From: Amulumruptor sp947039275 | GTDB taxonomy: Bacteria > Bacteroidota > Bacteroidia > Bacteroidales > Muribaculaceae | Assembly: GCA_947039275.1 (NCBI GenBank) | Contig: CAMQYL010000008.1 | Location: 21,371 to 85,370 of the forward strand | Length of the DNA: 64,000 bases | Direction of reading: 5' to 3' | Part shown: piece by piece, positions 42,961 through 52,212 of the stretch | How positions within the stretch are numbered: position 1 is the first letter of the stretch | Layout: every line of letters starts with the position of its first letter | The notes under the pieces: model-generated | Told to the model about the DNA's origin: nothing | Seen by the model: the letters and a program-made list of their open reading frames with translations, nothing else | The model's database searches: none | Program-made: the position numbers and the translations under genes

Positions 42961-44019
42961 TTATCGGGCGATACGGTGGTCAAGCGAATCGATTGCGGCA
43001 TCCAGAGTCGGTCCGCGGTAGATCTGACCGCCTGTGGAGTCGGAGAGTATGTAATATGGAGCCTGACCTATGTTGAGATGGCGTACCTGCAATGCGGCTG
43101 GTCCCCCAGGAAGCAGGATGCGTGACCAGTTGACGAGAGTGTCGCGCTTGATGACGCTTTTCCATGTTGCCGAGTCGCCGCAGAGTGACATCTCTATGAC
43201 GCGAAGTGATTTGCGCGGATAGGTGTCTGAGAGGTCACGGAGACGTGATGTCAGCTCCTTGCGTCGGGCATCTGATGCTGTGAATGCCAGAAGTGAATAG
43301 CTCTGTGCTGACGGAGAGAATTTTATGGTAGAATCCCCGGCGGCTGGCAGATTGAAGGAGTGTACGCGTGCCGAACGGGCGGTGTTGAGTTCGTTTTTGA
43401 CAGCATCGCTGATTGATGCGAGCAGCGAGCGAGTCTCCTCATTGGAATCAAAGCGGTTGATCAGGGCTGCTGCCTGTGAGGGGTTGAGGGTGGGGTTGTA
43501 GTATACTGCAAGCAGGAATGCAGCAGCAGGAGTCGTGCCTTCCTTGTCCACATAGTCAGCAATCAGCTTGTTGACGGCTGTCTCGCTGATGGGAAGCGTG
43601 GATGATGATGAGGCAGGGTAGATGCCATCGAATGTCCCTGGATTAGCAGCGATGAAATCGGCAATCTGTTCGTTGATTTTGCTTCCTTTGATAGTAAGGC
43701 TGTCGAGAGAGGGTCCTTCGAGGGTGATTTTCTCGCCGTTGCGCACGAGAAGTCTGGCCGACGGACCTGACGACATGGAGCTGATGACTGCTATGGCATA
43801 GTCAGCCGATGAGCTTTTGAGGGTGAAACGTCCTGTGGCAGCCTGTGTCGAGACAGTCTTTACGGAGTCGGAATTGTAGATTACCACCTTGACCGGTCGG
43901 TCGGCGAAATCTGTGATTTTACCGGTGATGGTGAAGGAGTCAGGATGTGAACATCCGGCGCCCAGTATCATCAACATGAGCGCCGGAATGAGAGTAAGGT
44001 ATCGTGTAAGTCGGTTCAT
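42961..44019 (-). CDS. DUF4369-type lipoprotein with possible thioredoxin-like domain
   Basis: 352 residues. The signal peptide and lipobox LGAGC (Cys23) give a lipid anchor. DSFTITGKITDFADRPVKVVIYNSDSVKT (about 27-55) is the DUF4369 pattern of Bacteroidetes lipoproteins, which are usually followed by a thioredoxin/AhpC-like fold. Here the C-terminal region (QSYSLLAFTASDARRKELTSRLRDL near 237-261) is compatible with that fold but lacks a CxxC motif, so a redox role is doubtful. It lies between comM and the secreted nuclease/phosphatase, all on one strand. Confidence 0.72.
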   Translation of the reverse strand: MNRLTRYLTLIPALMLMILGAGCSHPDSFTITGKITDFADRPVKVVIYNSDSVKTVSTQAATGRFTLKSSSADYAIAVISSMSSGPSARLLVRNGEKITLEGPSLDSLTIKGSKINEQIADFIAANPGTFDGIYPASSSSTLPISETAVNKLIADYVDKEGTTPAAAFLLAVYYNPTLNPSQAAALINRFDSNEETRSLLASISDAVKNELNTARSARVHSFNLPAAGDSTIKFSPSAQSYSLLAFTASDARRKELTSRLRDLSDTYPRKSLRVIEMSLCGDSATWKSVIKRDTLVNWSRILLPGGPAALQVRHLNIGQAPYYILSDSTGGQIYRGPTLDAAIDSLDHRIAR

Positions 44020-44045
44020 AAGTCAGAATTGGACCTGCCGCATCA

Positions 44046-45122
44046 TCACATGATGCGCTTTACAGGCTGCTTTAGAAGCACCATGGTAGGGTAGTGGTCG
44101 GAATATCCGTTGAGATATGTTCCGGCAGCGAAAGTGCGCAGGGGATAGCCCTGACGCTGTCCCTCCTTGGTGGTCAGGAAGTCGAAATTGTTGACCTTGG
44201 CGCGGACAAATTCGAGTCCTGTAGAGAGATTGCCGTTGAGCAGGTTGCCTGAGAGGATTATCTGGTCGAAGAGGTTCCACTGACCTTTGTAGGCGAGGGT
44301 GCCTACGCCGTCATCATCAAGGATTTTCCACCAGGGATTGTAGAACATGTGGCCGTCTATGACATCCTTAGCGTGTTTTTTTGCTCCGAGCACTTCGCGG
44401 CATGACTTGTCGGAGGGGTCGTCGTTGAGGTCACCCATGATTATAACGCCCATCGAGGGATTGACAGCCCAGAGGGAGTCGGCGATGTGCTTGCTCAGCT
44501 CGGCGGCTGCTTTGCGGAGGTATTCGCTCTGTTTCTGTCCGCCGAGGCGCGAGGGCCAGTGGTTGACTATCACCGCCAGCGGGTCACCACCGAGCAGTCC
44601 TACCACACACATCTGGTCACGGGTGCGGAAGTCGGGGTTGTTGGGCACTGTGAGAAGGTGGTTGGTGACATTGACCACCTCGAAGTATCGGGGATTATAG
44701 AGGAGACCCACGTCGACACCACGACGGTCGGGCGAGTCGTGGTGCACTACCTGGAGGTTCCAGCGGCGTATCTGGGGGTCGCGTACGAGGTCGTTGAGCA
44801 CGGAAGCGTTTTCAATCTCGCTGACACCGAGTATCGCAGGTCCGTTAGGGGTGGTCTTTGTGGTCATGGCACTGATGGTACGTGCGAGATTGGAGATTTT
44901 GCTCCAATAGCGCTCGCCTGTCCACTGGTTCTTACCTTCGGGGGTATATTCCAGGTCACGGCCGAGAGGATTGTTGGGGATGGTGTCAAAGAGGTTTTCA
45001 AGGTTATAGAATCCCACTCCGTAGACCTTGTAGGCGGTCCTAGGTGCAGAGGGATTCTGTGCGTTGAGTCCGATTGCCGTCAGTGACAGCAACGCGGCTA
45101 ATAGCAGTGTGAGTTTTTTCAT
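44046..45122 (-). CDS. secreted endonuclease/exonuclease/phosphatase family protein
   Basis: 358 residues from the ATG at 45122. A signal peptide (MKKLTLLLAALLSLTAIGLNAQ) is followed by FYNLENLFD near 37, VSEIENASVLNDLVRD near 104 (Glu and Asn metal and phosphate ligands), DSPDRRGVDVGLLYNP near 130, VNHWPSRLGGQ near 175 and MGDLNDDPS near 226. The C-terminal YSDHYPTMVLL carries the catalytic His. All EEP catalytic blocks are visible. Likely a periplasmic or secreted nuclease or phosphoesterase. An upstream extension to 45236 reads intergenic sequence and was rejected. Confidence 0.9.
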   Translation of the reverse strand: MKKLTLLLAALLSLTAIGLNAQNPSAPRTAYKVYGVGFYNLENLFDTIPNNPLGRDLEYTPEGKNQWTGERYWSKISNLARTISAMTTKTTPNGPAILGVSEIENASVLNDLVRDPQIRRWNLQVVHHDSPDRRGVDVGLLYNPRYFEVVNVTNHLLTVPNNPDFRTRDQMCVVGLLGGDPLAVIVNHWPSRLGGQKQSEYLRKAAAELSKHIADSLWAVNPSMGVIIMGDLNDDPSDKSCREVLGAKKHAKDVIDGHMFYNPWWKILDDDGVGTLAYKGQWNLFDQIILSGNLLNGNLSTGLEFVRAKVNNFDFLTTKEGQRQGYPLRTFAAGTYLNGYSDHYPTMVLLKQPVKRIM

Positions 45123-45253
45123 AGTATGGTAATAGAGGTTGCATGAAGTGTGACGAAGTGCTAAATTAAGAAATATTTTGGAGCGGTGCAAATCTTTTCG
45201 GAGGACCGGTGTGCAAGCACACCGCACGAATAACAAAAGGATGACAGATTTAT

Positions 45254-45293
45254 AAAAAGAAAGACTGCCTTTGGGGCAGTCCTTCTTTTTTTA
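45254..45293. terminator. bidirectional hairpin terminator after the amylase gene
   Basis: Arms GACTGCC (45263-45269) and GGCAGTC (45275-45281) with A-run 5' and T-run 3' make a good terminator in both directions. It follows the amylase stop at 45307. Confidence 0.85.
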
Positions 45294-45306
45294 TTGTGGG
45301 GATGGG

Positions 45307-48108
45307 TTAGCGGACCATCACTTTGGCGGTCTGACCGTCGACGTTGACGATGTAGACGCCCTCGCGGAGGTCGGAGTTACGGTAAGCGCGTCCCTGGAGG
45401 TCATAGACCTTGAGGCTGTTGTAGGCGCCTTCGACTATCACACAGCCTTCGCCGCCGTAGATGTTGATGTCTGAAGCGAAACCGTCATTGTAGATGTTGT
45501 CAATGTCGGATGTTGAGGGCGATGAGAATACGGCGTAGCCGTTGGCAGGGATAGTGATGCGGCGACTGCCGGTGCCAGCGGGTATGGAGGGCTGGAAGTC
45601 TTTTGACGAGGTCACGAGCTTGTAATCGCTGGTCATATCTTCGCGGAGTGTCACGCCGTTTTCCTTCTTGGGGTCAGCGTTGATGAAGGCTATGATATCT
45701 TTTGTGCCGTTCTTGATGCGTACCCAGTATGCACCTGTGAGGTTGGTGGAATTAGACGAGTATGAGTGCACGGCGGCATTGTCAGAGAAGAGCTCGGGAT
45801 TGGCGCGGCGCAGATGTATCATCTTGGAGTAGGTGTCGAAGAGAGCCTTGCGGCTGGGGTCTTCGTAGTAGTTCCAGATGACCTTCTTGGGGCTGGTGTC
45901 GTTGCCGCCGCCTGCTTCCTTGGTGGTCTGGTCGGCACCGAGTTCGCCGAACTGCCATATCATGGGGGTTGCGTCCTTGGTCATGAGCAGATGGATTGCC
46001 ACAGCACCGAGACGGCTCATGCGGTCAGAGAGAGCAACCGGGTTGCCCTTGGTATCGACCATCTGGTTTTTGTATGTGGTGGTACCTTTCTGCCATGTGG
46101 CGTTCTTATTGATCTGCATGTATCCGAGACGCTCTTCGTCGTGGCTTTCGGCATATGAGATGTTGGAGCGACCGTAGCGTCCGCATGCAGAGGTGGAGAA
46201 GTAGTTGAGTTTCTCGGCTATGTTGGGCAGACCGGCGGCAAATGCACCTGAGAGCCAGTTCTGGTTGTTCCAGTTATACTGACCGTCCTTGCCGTACTCA
46301 ACTTCCTCCTTGCTGTCGCCGAGAAGCTCGTTGATGTGGATGGCTTTGGGATTGACATCGGTGACATACTTGTGGATTTTCTTCATGTTCTCGATGCGCT
46401 TGGCGTTATAGCCGTCAGTGGATCCGTATGCACTGGAGGTGGCACCCACGCCGAGACCCTTGACGAGGTCAAAGCGGAAGCCGTCGACCTTGTACTCGGT
46501 CAGCCAGTAAGCTATGACATCTTTCCACTGCTGCTGCACGAGGGGATTTTCCTGCTTCCAGTCGTTGAGCACGCTCCAGTTGTGGGGAGCGGTAGCATTG
46601 TAGAAGGGGTTGGATTCTTTGGGGTACATCTGGTACCAGGGGTGCAGACCGTCGCTCTGGTTGAATACGATGTCGAGGAGCACGGCGATGTCATGCTGGT
46701 GGCAGAGGTCGATGAATTCCTTGAGGTCATCGGGTGAGCCGTAAGCCTTGTCAAGAGCCATGTAGAAGTTGTTATTGTAGCCCCATGAGTTGTTGCCGTT
46801 GAACTCCATGATAGGCATAAGCTCTATGGCATTCACGCCGAGGTCGAGGAAATACTGGAACTTGTCGATGGCTCCGCGGATCGTACCGAAGAATTTGCCG
46901 TCCTGATCTGTACCGTCACCGGTGAAGTCACGGAACAGCATCTCGTAGATGATGAGCTTGGAGGGATCGGGAGTATCGAAGTTTTTGACTTTCCAGTTAT
47001 ATTTGTCCTGGTTGCCGTGGTAGACAGCAAGCATGGTGTTGTCAATCTTGTCGTAGGGGTAGCGGGGACGGTTGGGATATACGTTGTCGGGAAGCCACTT
47101 GTCGCTGTAGCAGTCAAGGACGAGCTTGGCGTAAGGGTCACCCACGCTGATAGTACCGTCGACGATGAAGTAGTAGGGATACTGCTTGTCGGGGTCAAGG
47201 CCGCTGACGCGAATCCAGAAGTAGCGGTAGCCGTTATAGTCCTGATATGACATGACATTCTTGTCAAGTGTCTGGTAGTCATCCCACGAGGGCACGAGGA
47301 GCACGCTTGACTTCTGAGGTGCGGCGAGGCAGAAGATCACATCGCCGTTGCTCTGAGCCACAGGACCCATCTTGGGCACGCCGCCCGGATAGTTGGCTGC
47401 GGGCGATGCTGACATGTAGAGGATTGTGGTGGTCTTTGTGATAGTCTCCTTGCCGTTGTTGGCTGTGGCAGTCACCGTGTATGCGCCCTTGGTGGCGAAG
47501 TTGTAGCCCAAAGAGAGGGTGGTGGCGTTGGCTTGTGACTTGTCGGCAACCTTGGTGCCGTCCTTGGAGATGACGATGCTGAGGTTGGCAGCTTCGGTGG
47601 TGCTGAGGGTGAAGTTGATGGTCTTGGCTGCGGTGATTACGGTAGCCTCGGCATCATTGGTAAGGAGAGCACCGAATCCGTCCTCCATCACATCGATGAA
47701 GTTGTCGGCGGTCTGTACGGAACCAGCAGCATTACGGGCTATGATGCAGACCTTGGTGATGCGCTCGTTAGGGTCAGTGATGTTGAAGTACTGACGGAGG
47801 TCACCGATTGTGAGCTTCCATGTCTTGGGTGATGTGTACTTGAATGTGTACTTGGCTGTATTTGTGCCCCATGCGGGATCGTTTTTCCACTTTGAAGGGC
47901 TCACTGTGGTATAGACGCCTATGTGAGCGTAGAGGTCAGTGGTCACATTGGCAAATTTCTTGCCGTCAGCAGAATTGTCGGCTGTGAATGTGATTACGAC
48001 ATCCTTGCTGCTGTTTTGCAGAGGCGTAGGGGATGTGGTAAACAACTGGGCCTTTGCGCCTATGGTGGCAAAGAGAGCCAGGAGCAGTAGGTAGAGATGT
48101 TTTTTCAT
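45307..48108 (-). CDS. secreted GH13 alpha-amylase-family enzyme with Por-type C-terminal domain
   Basis: 933 residues. Signal peptide MKKHLYLLLLALFATIGAKAQ, two beta domains, then an N-terminal starch-binding-like region with VLLVPSWDDYQTL near 260. The GH13 barrel shows LGVNAIELMPIMEF, DIVFNQSDGLHPWY, DGFRFDLVKGLG (nucleophile Asp), IHINELLGDSKEEV (acid Glu) and SHDEERLGY (third Asp), so all three catalytic residues are present. The last 40 residues, SLKVYDLQGRAYRNSDLREGVYIVNV, form a Por-type tail. An outer-surface starch or glycogen hydrolase is expected. No SusC/D genes are nearby in this window. Confidence 0.9.
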   Translation of the reverse strand: MKKHLYLLLLALFATIGAKAQLFTTSPTPLQNSSKDVVITFTADNSADGKKFANVTTDLYAHIGVYTTVSPSKWKNDPAWGTNTAKYTFKYTSPKTWKLTIGDLRQYFNITDPNERITKVCIIARNAAGSVQTADNFIDVMEDGFGALLTNDAEATVITAAKTINFTLSTTEAANLSIVISKDGTKVADKSQANATTLSLGYNFATKGAYTVTATANNGKETITKTTTILYMSASPAANYPGGVPKMGPVAQSNGDVIFCLAAPQKSSVLLVPSWDDYQTLDKNVMSYQDYNGYRYFWIRVSGLDPDKQYPYYFIVDGTISVGDPYAKLVLDCYSDKWLPDNVYPNRPRYPYDKIDNTMLAVYHGNQDKYNWKVKNFDTPDPSKLIIYEMLFRDFTGDGTDQDGKFFGTIRGAIDKFQYFLDLGVNAIELMPIMEFNGNNSWGYNNNFYMALDKAYGSPDDLKEFIDLCHQHDIAVLLDIVFNQSDGLHPWYQMYPKESNPFYNATAPHNWSVLNDWKQENPLVQQQWKDVIAYWLTEYKVDGFRFDLVKGLGVGATSSAYGSTDGYNAKRIENMKKIHKYVTDVNPKAIHINELLGDSKEEVEYGKDGQYNWNNQNWLSGAFAAGLPNIAEKLNYFSTSACGRYGRSNISYAESHDEERLGYMQINKNATWQKGTTTYKNQMVDTKGNPVALSDRMSRLGAVAIHLLMTKDATPMIWQFGELGADQTTKEAGGGNDTSPKKVIWNYYEDPSRKALFDTYSKMIHLRRANPELFSDNAAVHSYSSNSTNLTGAYWVRIKNGTKDIIAFINADPKKENGVTLREDMTSDYKLVTSSKDFQPSIPAGTGSRRITIPANGYAVFSSPSTSDIDNIYNDGFASDINIYGGEGCVIVEGAYNSLKVYDLQGRAYRNSDLREGVYIVNVDGQTAKVMVR

Positions 48109-48177
48109 AGCAAGTTGAGTGGATATAGAAAGATATTGTTAGATGCAGAAATGGTTACTACATGAATATGCTAACTA

Positions 48178-48185
48178 CAAAGATA
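48178..48185 (-). promoter_or_regulatory. -7 box for the amylase gene
   Basis: TATCTTTG on the minus strand, 70 bases before the amylase start. The -33 position is not clear. Confidence 0.5.
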
Positions 48186-48271
48186 ATGCAAGTTTTCGGG
48201 ATGAAAGGTGAGATGAGGGCTTAAATATGATTTTTAAGCTAAAATTTAGGTATTTTTACAAAATAAGGTAG

Positions 48272-48304
48272 TTATAAGTCTTATAAATCTTATAAGTCTG
48301 ATAA
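48272..48304. repeat. nonamer array between rodA and the amylase gene
   Basis: TTATAA at 48272, 48281 and 48290, then TGATAA at 48299, exactly 9 bases apart, about 165 bases upstream of the amylase ATG. Confidence 0.8.
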
Positions 48305-48320
48305 GGTTTAATGATGGGGC

Positions 48321-48344
48321 GGACATGCCACGGCATGTCCCTAC
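48321..48344 (-). repeat. REP-like palindrome, reverse orientation
   Basis: Standard stem, followed by CTAC, just after the rodA stop. It is the last copy found in the window; none was seen in the 15 kb of cell-shape and glycolysis genes beyond it. Confidence 0.85.
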
Positions 48345-48367
48345 AGAGTGGGTGGTTTTGTGGGGGG

Positions 48368-49831
48368 TCAGGAGCTGAGGTGTTCGCGGCGGCGGGCATC
48401 GATGCTGAGGAGGATGAAGATCAGGAAGGTGAAGCCCCAGAGTGAGGAGCCTCCGTAGCTGAAGAATGGGAGCGGGATGCCTATGACGGGGCATAAGCCT
48501 ATGACCATGCCGACGTTGATGAACAGGTGGAGGATGAGATATGATGCGACGCAGTAGGCGTAGACGCGTCCGAATGTCGACGGCTGCCTCTCGGCTATGG
48601 ATATGATGCGTAGAATTAGGGTCAGGAACAGCAACAGCACTGTGGCAGAGCCTATGAGACCGTATTCCTCCCCTATCGTGCAGAATATGAAGTCGGTGTG
48701 CTGCTCAGGCACAAACTTCAGTTTGGTCTGGGTGCCGTTCAGGAAGCCTTTGCCGGCGAGACCACCCGATCCGATGGCTATCTTTGACTGATTGACATTA
48801 TATCCGGCAGCTTTGAGGTCCTCCTCTATGCCGAGGCTGACGAGGATGCGCTGCTTCTGATGGGGCTGCAGGACGTTTTCAAATACATAGTTGACCGAAA
48901 ACAGGAACACTACACCCACCACTACGGCAGAGGCTGTGATAAGCAGTTTTTTGACCGGTCCGCGGAAAGCTAAGATCAAAGTATAGATGCAGGCTACTGA
49001 CAGGACGCTTATGAAGAACAGCATGCCGTTGACCGTCACGCCGCAGAAATGCAGTATCAGGGCGATGACGAATGTGCCGACGTACCAGAAAAGCACGTTG
49101 CGCGCGCCCTCCATGTGCTTGCAGTAGATGGCGAGCATCGCCACCATGATGACCATGAGCATGATGAACACTGCCACCTGCCCCTGCGTGACCCCGGTGA
49201 ACATGGTCGGCTCGGCGAATTTCAACGCCACCACGAAGAATACCACTGCCCCGAGAGCCGCCAGAAGCACCAGTCCGCTCATGCCCTCGCGGTAGAGGAC
49301 GAAGAAGAGCGAGAAATATACCAGAGCCGAGCCTGTCTCATTTTGTGCGAAAATGAGCATTACAGGCAGCAGGATGATGGTAAGAGCCTTGATATAGTTT
49401 TTTCGGGACCCGGCGAGGGTGAAGTTGTAGCCGCTGAACAGTTTGGCAAGAGCCAGGGCTGTGGCGCATTTGGAGAACTCCGCCGGCTGGAGGCTCACAG
49501 GGCCGAGCACGATCCACGAGTGGGAGCCCTTGATGTTAGGGGCTATGAATATCGTCAGAGCCAGCAGACAGATCATGCCTATGTAGATAGGGAAGGCGTA
49601 GGTCTCGTAGAAGCGTGGGTCTATGAGCAGCAGAGTCAATCCGAGGACGCTTGCGAGCCCTATCCAGAGGAACTGCTTGCCCGAAAACTCCTCAAACGAG
49701 AATATGTTGGCATGGTCGAAGTCATAGCTGGCGGCATAGATGCACACCGCTCCGGTGCAGACAAGCACCAGGACGAGGACGACCGTAAACCAGTCGATAT
49801 AACGAAGCGGGTTAGTGTTTTTTGACTCCAC
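48368..49831 (-). CDS. rodA: rod-shape peptidoglycan polymerase RodA
   Basis: A 487-residue multi-pass membrane protein of the SEDS family, which polymerises glycan strands in side-wall synthesis with PBP2. About 10 spans are visible. PVSLQPAEFSKCATALALAKL (about 111-131), with the conserved Pro-Glu pair, and IAIGSGGLAGKGFLNGTQTKLKFVPEQHTDFIF near 360-392, with the catalytic Asp region, are hallmarks. VPEQHTDF is diagnostic. The frame overlaps the end of mrdA by 20 bases, indicating coupling. Confidence 0.94.
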   Translation of the reverse strand: MESKNTNPLRYIDWFTVVLVLVLVCTGAVCIYAASYDFDHANIFSFEEFSGKQFLWIGLASVLGLTLLLIDPRFYETYAFPIYIGMICLLALTIFIAPNIKGSHSWIVLGPVSLQPAEFSKCATALALAKLFSGYNFTLAGSRKNYIKALTIILLPVMLIFAQNETGSALVYFSLFFVLYREGMSGLVLLAALGAVVFFVVALKFAEPTMFTGVTQGQVAVFIMLMVIMVAMLAIYCKHMEGARNVLFWYVGTFVIALILHFCGVTVNGMLFFISVLSVACIYTLILAFRGPVKKLLITASAVVVGVVFLFSVNYVFENVLQPHQKQRILVSLGIEEDLKAAGYNVNQSKIAIGSGGLAGKGFLNGTQTKLKFVPEQHTDFIFCTIGEEYGLIGSATVLLLFLTLILRIISIAERQPSTFGRVYAYCVASYLILHLFINVGMVIGLCPVIGIPLPFFSYGGSSLWGFTFLIFILLSIDARRREHLSS

Positions 49832-51665
49832 TGTATATGATGCTGTTGCTGTTAATCATGCTTTCCTCCATAGCCTTGCGAGCCGGGGATATGGTGCGCT
49901 TGAGATACTTCTCCATGACGAGGCTGCCGATGGGCACGCCGTAGGTGGCACCCCAGCCACCGTTTTCGACGTAGACGCAGACTGCAATCTTGGGATTGTG
50001 GTATGGTGCGAAGCCCATGAATGCCGAGTGGTCCTTGCCGTGGGGGTTCTGAGCGGTGCCAGTCTTGCCGCAGACTTCTATGTCGGGGAGGGCGGCGCGT
50101 CGGCATGTGCCGCCGGTGACAGCCATGCGCATGCCCTCTGCCACCGCCTCGAAGTGCTTGCGGTCGATGTTGGGGATATGCTTTACTATGGCAGAGTCGG
50201 TGTAGACGGTGTCCTTGATCGACTTGACCACATGAGGGGTGATATAGTATCCGCGGTTGGCTATGGTGGCGCAGAAATTTGCTATCTGCAGGGGAGTGGC
50301 GAGGATTTCGCCCTGACCGATGGATACGGATATGATGGTATTGCCGCTCCAGTGGTCCTCGCCGTAGACCTTGTTGTAGAACTTGGCGTTGGGTATGAAT
50401 CCGCGTGACTCGTTGGGGAGGTCCACGCCGAGCTTGTAGCCGTAGCCAAGCTCTACGAGGTGGGTTTTCCACACCTCGAAAGCCTTTGCCGACGAGCCAA
50501 ACTGGCTGCGCTTGTCAATCATGTTCTTGAAACCCCAGCAGAAGAAGGCGTTGCACGAGGTCTGCAGCGACGGCAGCAGCGGCAGGGGAGAGCCGTGGGC
50601 GTGGCAGCCCACACGCAGTCCGCCGTTGATGTAGCCGTGGTGGCAGGGATACTGCGTGTTGAGGTCAATGATGCCTTCCTGGAGGAATATCAGTCCCTGG
50701 GATGGCTTGAACGTGGAACCGGGAGGGTAGGAGCCTTGGATGGCGCGGTCAAACAGTGGTTTGTAGGGATCCTGGATGAGTGCGGCGTAGCTCTTACCTC
50801 GCTGACGGCCTACCATGGTCGAAGGCTTGTAGGTAGGCGATGACACCAGGCAGAGTATTTCGCCGGTCTCCGGCTCGATAGCCACCACCGCGCCGATTTT
50901 GTTGACCATGAGCGACTCGGCATATTGCTGCAGCTCAATGTCGAGGCTGAGGGTCAGGTCCTTGCCGGGGACTGACGGGCGGTCGAGAGCACCGTCCTCA
51001 TATCGTCCCTGTATCTTGCCGTGGGCATCGCGCATGAGCACTTCCACCCCTTTTGCTCCGCGGAGAAACTTCTCGTAGCTTTTCTCTATGCCGAGGTCGC
51101 CGGTGTAGTCGCCGCGGGTGTAATAGGGGTCTTTATCCATGTCCTTCTGCGACACCTCGCGGATGTTGCCGAGCACATTGCCTGCCACGTCATAGTTGTA
51201 GGCGCGGAGTATGCGTTTCTGCACGTAGAAGCCCGGGAAGCGGTAGAGTTTCTCCTGTAACCTGCCATATTCCTCTGGAGCAAGATGCGTCATCAGCGTC
51301 TGCGGAGAGTACTTGGAGTATCCTACCTTGCGGCGCATGTCGGCAAAACGCTCCAGAAGCACCTCCTTGGTGATGCCGAGGGTGTTGCAGAGGTCGAGGG
51401 TGTCAAACGGCTGTACATCCTTAGGGATGAGCATGATGTCATATGACGGCTGGTTATAGACCACAAGCCTGCCGTCGCGGTCATAGATGATGCCGCGTGA
51501 GGGGTAGATAGCCTTGCGCAGAAACGCATTGCTGTCAGCCGAATCCTTGTATTTGGTCTCGAGAATCTGGAGGTCGACCAGGCGGAAAATGTAGATTAGG
51601 ACTATGACGAAAATAAACCCGCCTATGACGTATTTGCGCTTCTCGAGGTTATAATCTTTTCGCAT
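49812..51665 (-). CDS. mrdA: penicillin-binding protein 2
   Basis: A 617-residue transpeptidase with one N-terminal span (YVIGGFIFVIVLIYIFRLVDLQIL). The active-site STFK is at 317-320 (GSYPPGSTFKPSQ), SCN in LQTSCNAFFCW near 385, and KTG in EVCGKTGTAQNPHG near 540. It cross-links side-wall peptidoglycan with RodA. The start overlaps the mreD end by 17 bases and the end overlaps rodA, so it is in the middle of the shape operon. Confidence 0.95.
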   Translation of the reverse strand: MRKDYNLEKRKYVIGGFIFVIVLIYIFRLVDLQILETKYKDSADSNAFLRKAIYPSRGIIYDRDGRLVVYNQPSYDIMLIPKDVQPFDTLDLCNTLGITKEVLLERFADMRRKVGYSKYSPQTLMTHLAPEEYGRLQEKLYRFPGFYVQKRILRAYNYDVAGNVLGNIREVSQKDMDKDPYYTRGDYTGDLGIEKSYEKFLRGAKGVEVLMRDAHGKIQGRYEDGALDRPSVPGKDLTLSLDIELQQYAESLMVNKIGAVVAIEPETGEILCLVSSPTYKPSTMVGRQRGKSYAALIQDPYKPLFDRAIQGSYPPGSTFKPSQGLIFLQEGIIDLNTQYPCHHGYINGGLRVGCHAHGSPLPLLPSLQTSCNAFFCWGFKNMIDKRSQFGSSAKAFEVWKTHLVELGYGYKLGVDLPNESRGFIPNAKFYNKVYGEDHWSGNTIISVSIGQGEILATPLQIANFCATIANRGYYITPHVVKSIKDTVYTDSAIVKHIPNIDRKHFEAVAEGMRMAVTGGTCRRAALPDIEVCGKTGTAQNPHGKDHSAFMGFAPYHNPKIAVCVYVENGGWGATYGVPIGSLVMEKYLKRTISPARKAMEESMINSNSIIYSGVKKH

Positions 51666-52170
51666 AGCGTTTGACCGTGAGGCTGTCTATTGCCAGGATG
51701 AGGAGAGTGGTGAGGGCTGTGCTGCAGATTATGCGGAGCACGAGCAGGAGCGGATTGAGAAATGTGAATGCTTCGATCAGGAAAATCATGAAGCAGTAGA
51801 GCAGCGACATGGTCAGGTCATACTTGACGAATACCACCGCTCCGAGCGATGCCATGGTAGGCTCGGGGTTGCCTATTTCGTCCTCACGCGGGAAATAGAG
51901 CGAGAAAACCGGTTTGCGCAGCATGGCGAGAATGGTGCATGCGAGCGCGTTCATCCCCTGGGTGTCGGAAAATACATCCACCGAAAGTCCGAGGAAAAAA
52001 GCCACCGTCAGCACCCAGCCGACACCCATGGTGATGGGCAGACGCATGATGACGTAGATAAACGCCATGGGCACTGCGACGTTGAACAAGCAGACGTGGT
52101 TGAATACCGTCACTTGCAGCAACACGAGTACTATGGCGAGAATCAGGAATTTGAAGAATGTACGTATCAT
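51649..52170 (-). CDS. mreD: rod-shape protein MreD
   Basis: A 173-residue inner-membrane protein with about five hydrophobic spans (FLILAIVLVLLQVTVFNHV, VAVPMAFIYVIMRLPI, GWVLTVAFFLGLSVDVF and two more). It is short and poorly conserved, as usual for MreD; the assignment rests on length, spans, the GLSVDVFSDTQGMNAL segment and its place between mreC and mrdA. It stabilises the elongasome. Confidence 0.87.
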   Translation of the reverse strand: MIRTFFKFLILAIVLVLLQVTVFNHVCLFNVAVPMAFIYVIMRLPITMGVGWVLTVAFFLGLSVDVFSDTQGMNALACTILAMLRKPVFSLYFPREDEIGNPEPTMASLGAVVFVKYDLTMSLLYCFMIFLIEAFTFLNPLLLVLRIICSTALTTLLILAIDSLTVKRYAKRL

Positions 52171-52212
52171 GCTGTGGATTACATGGATGCAGCCGATGGG
52201 CTGTGGGGAAGG

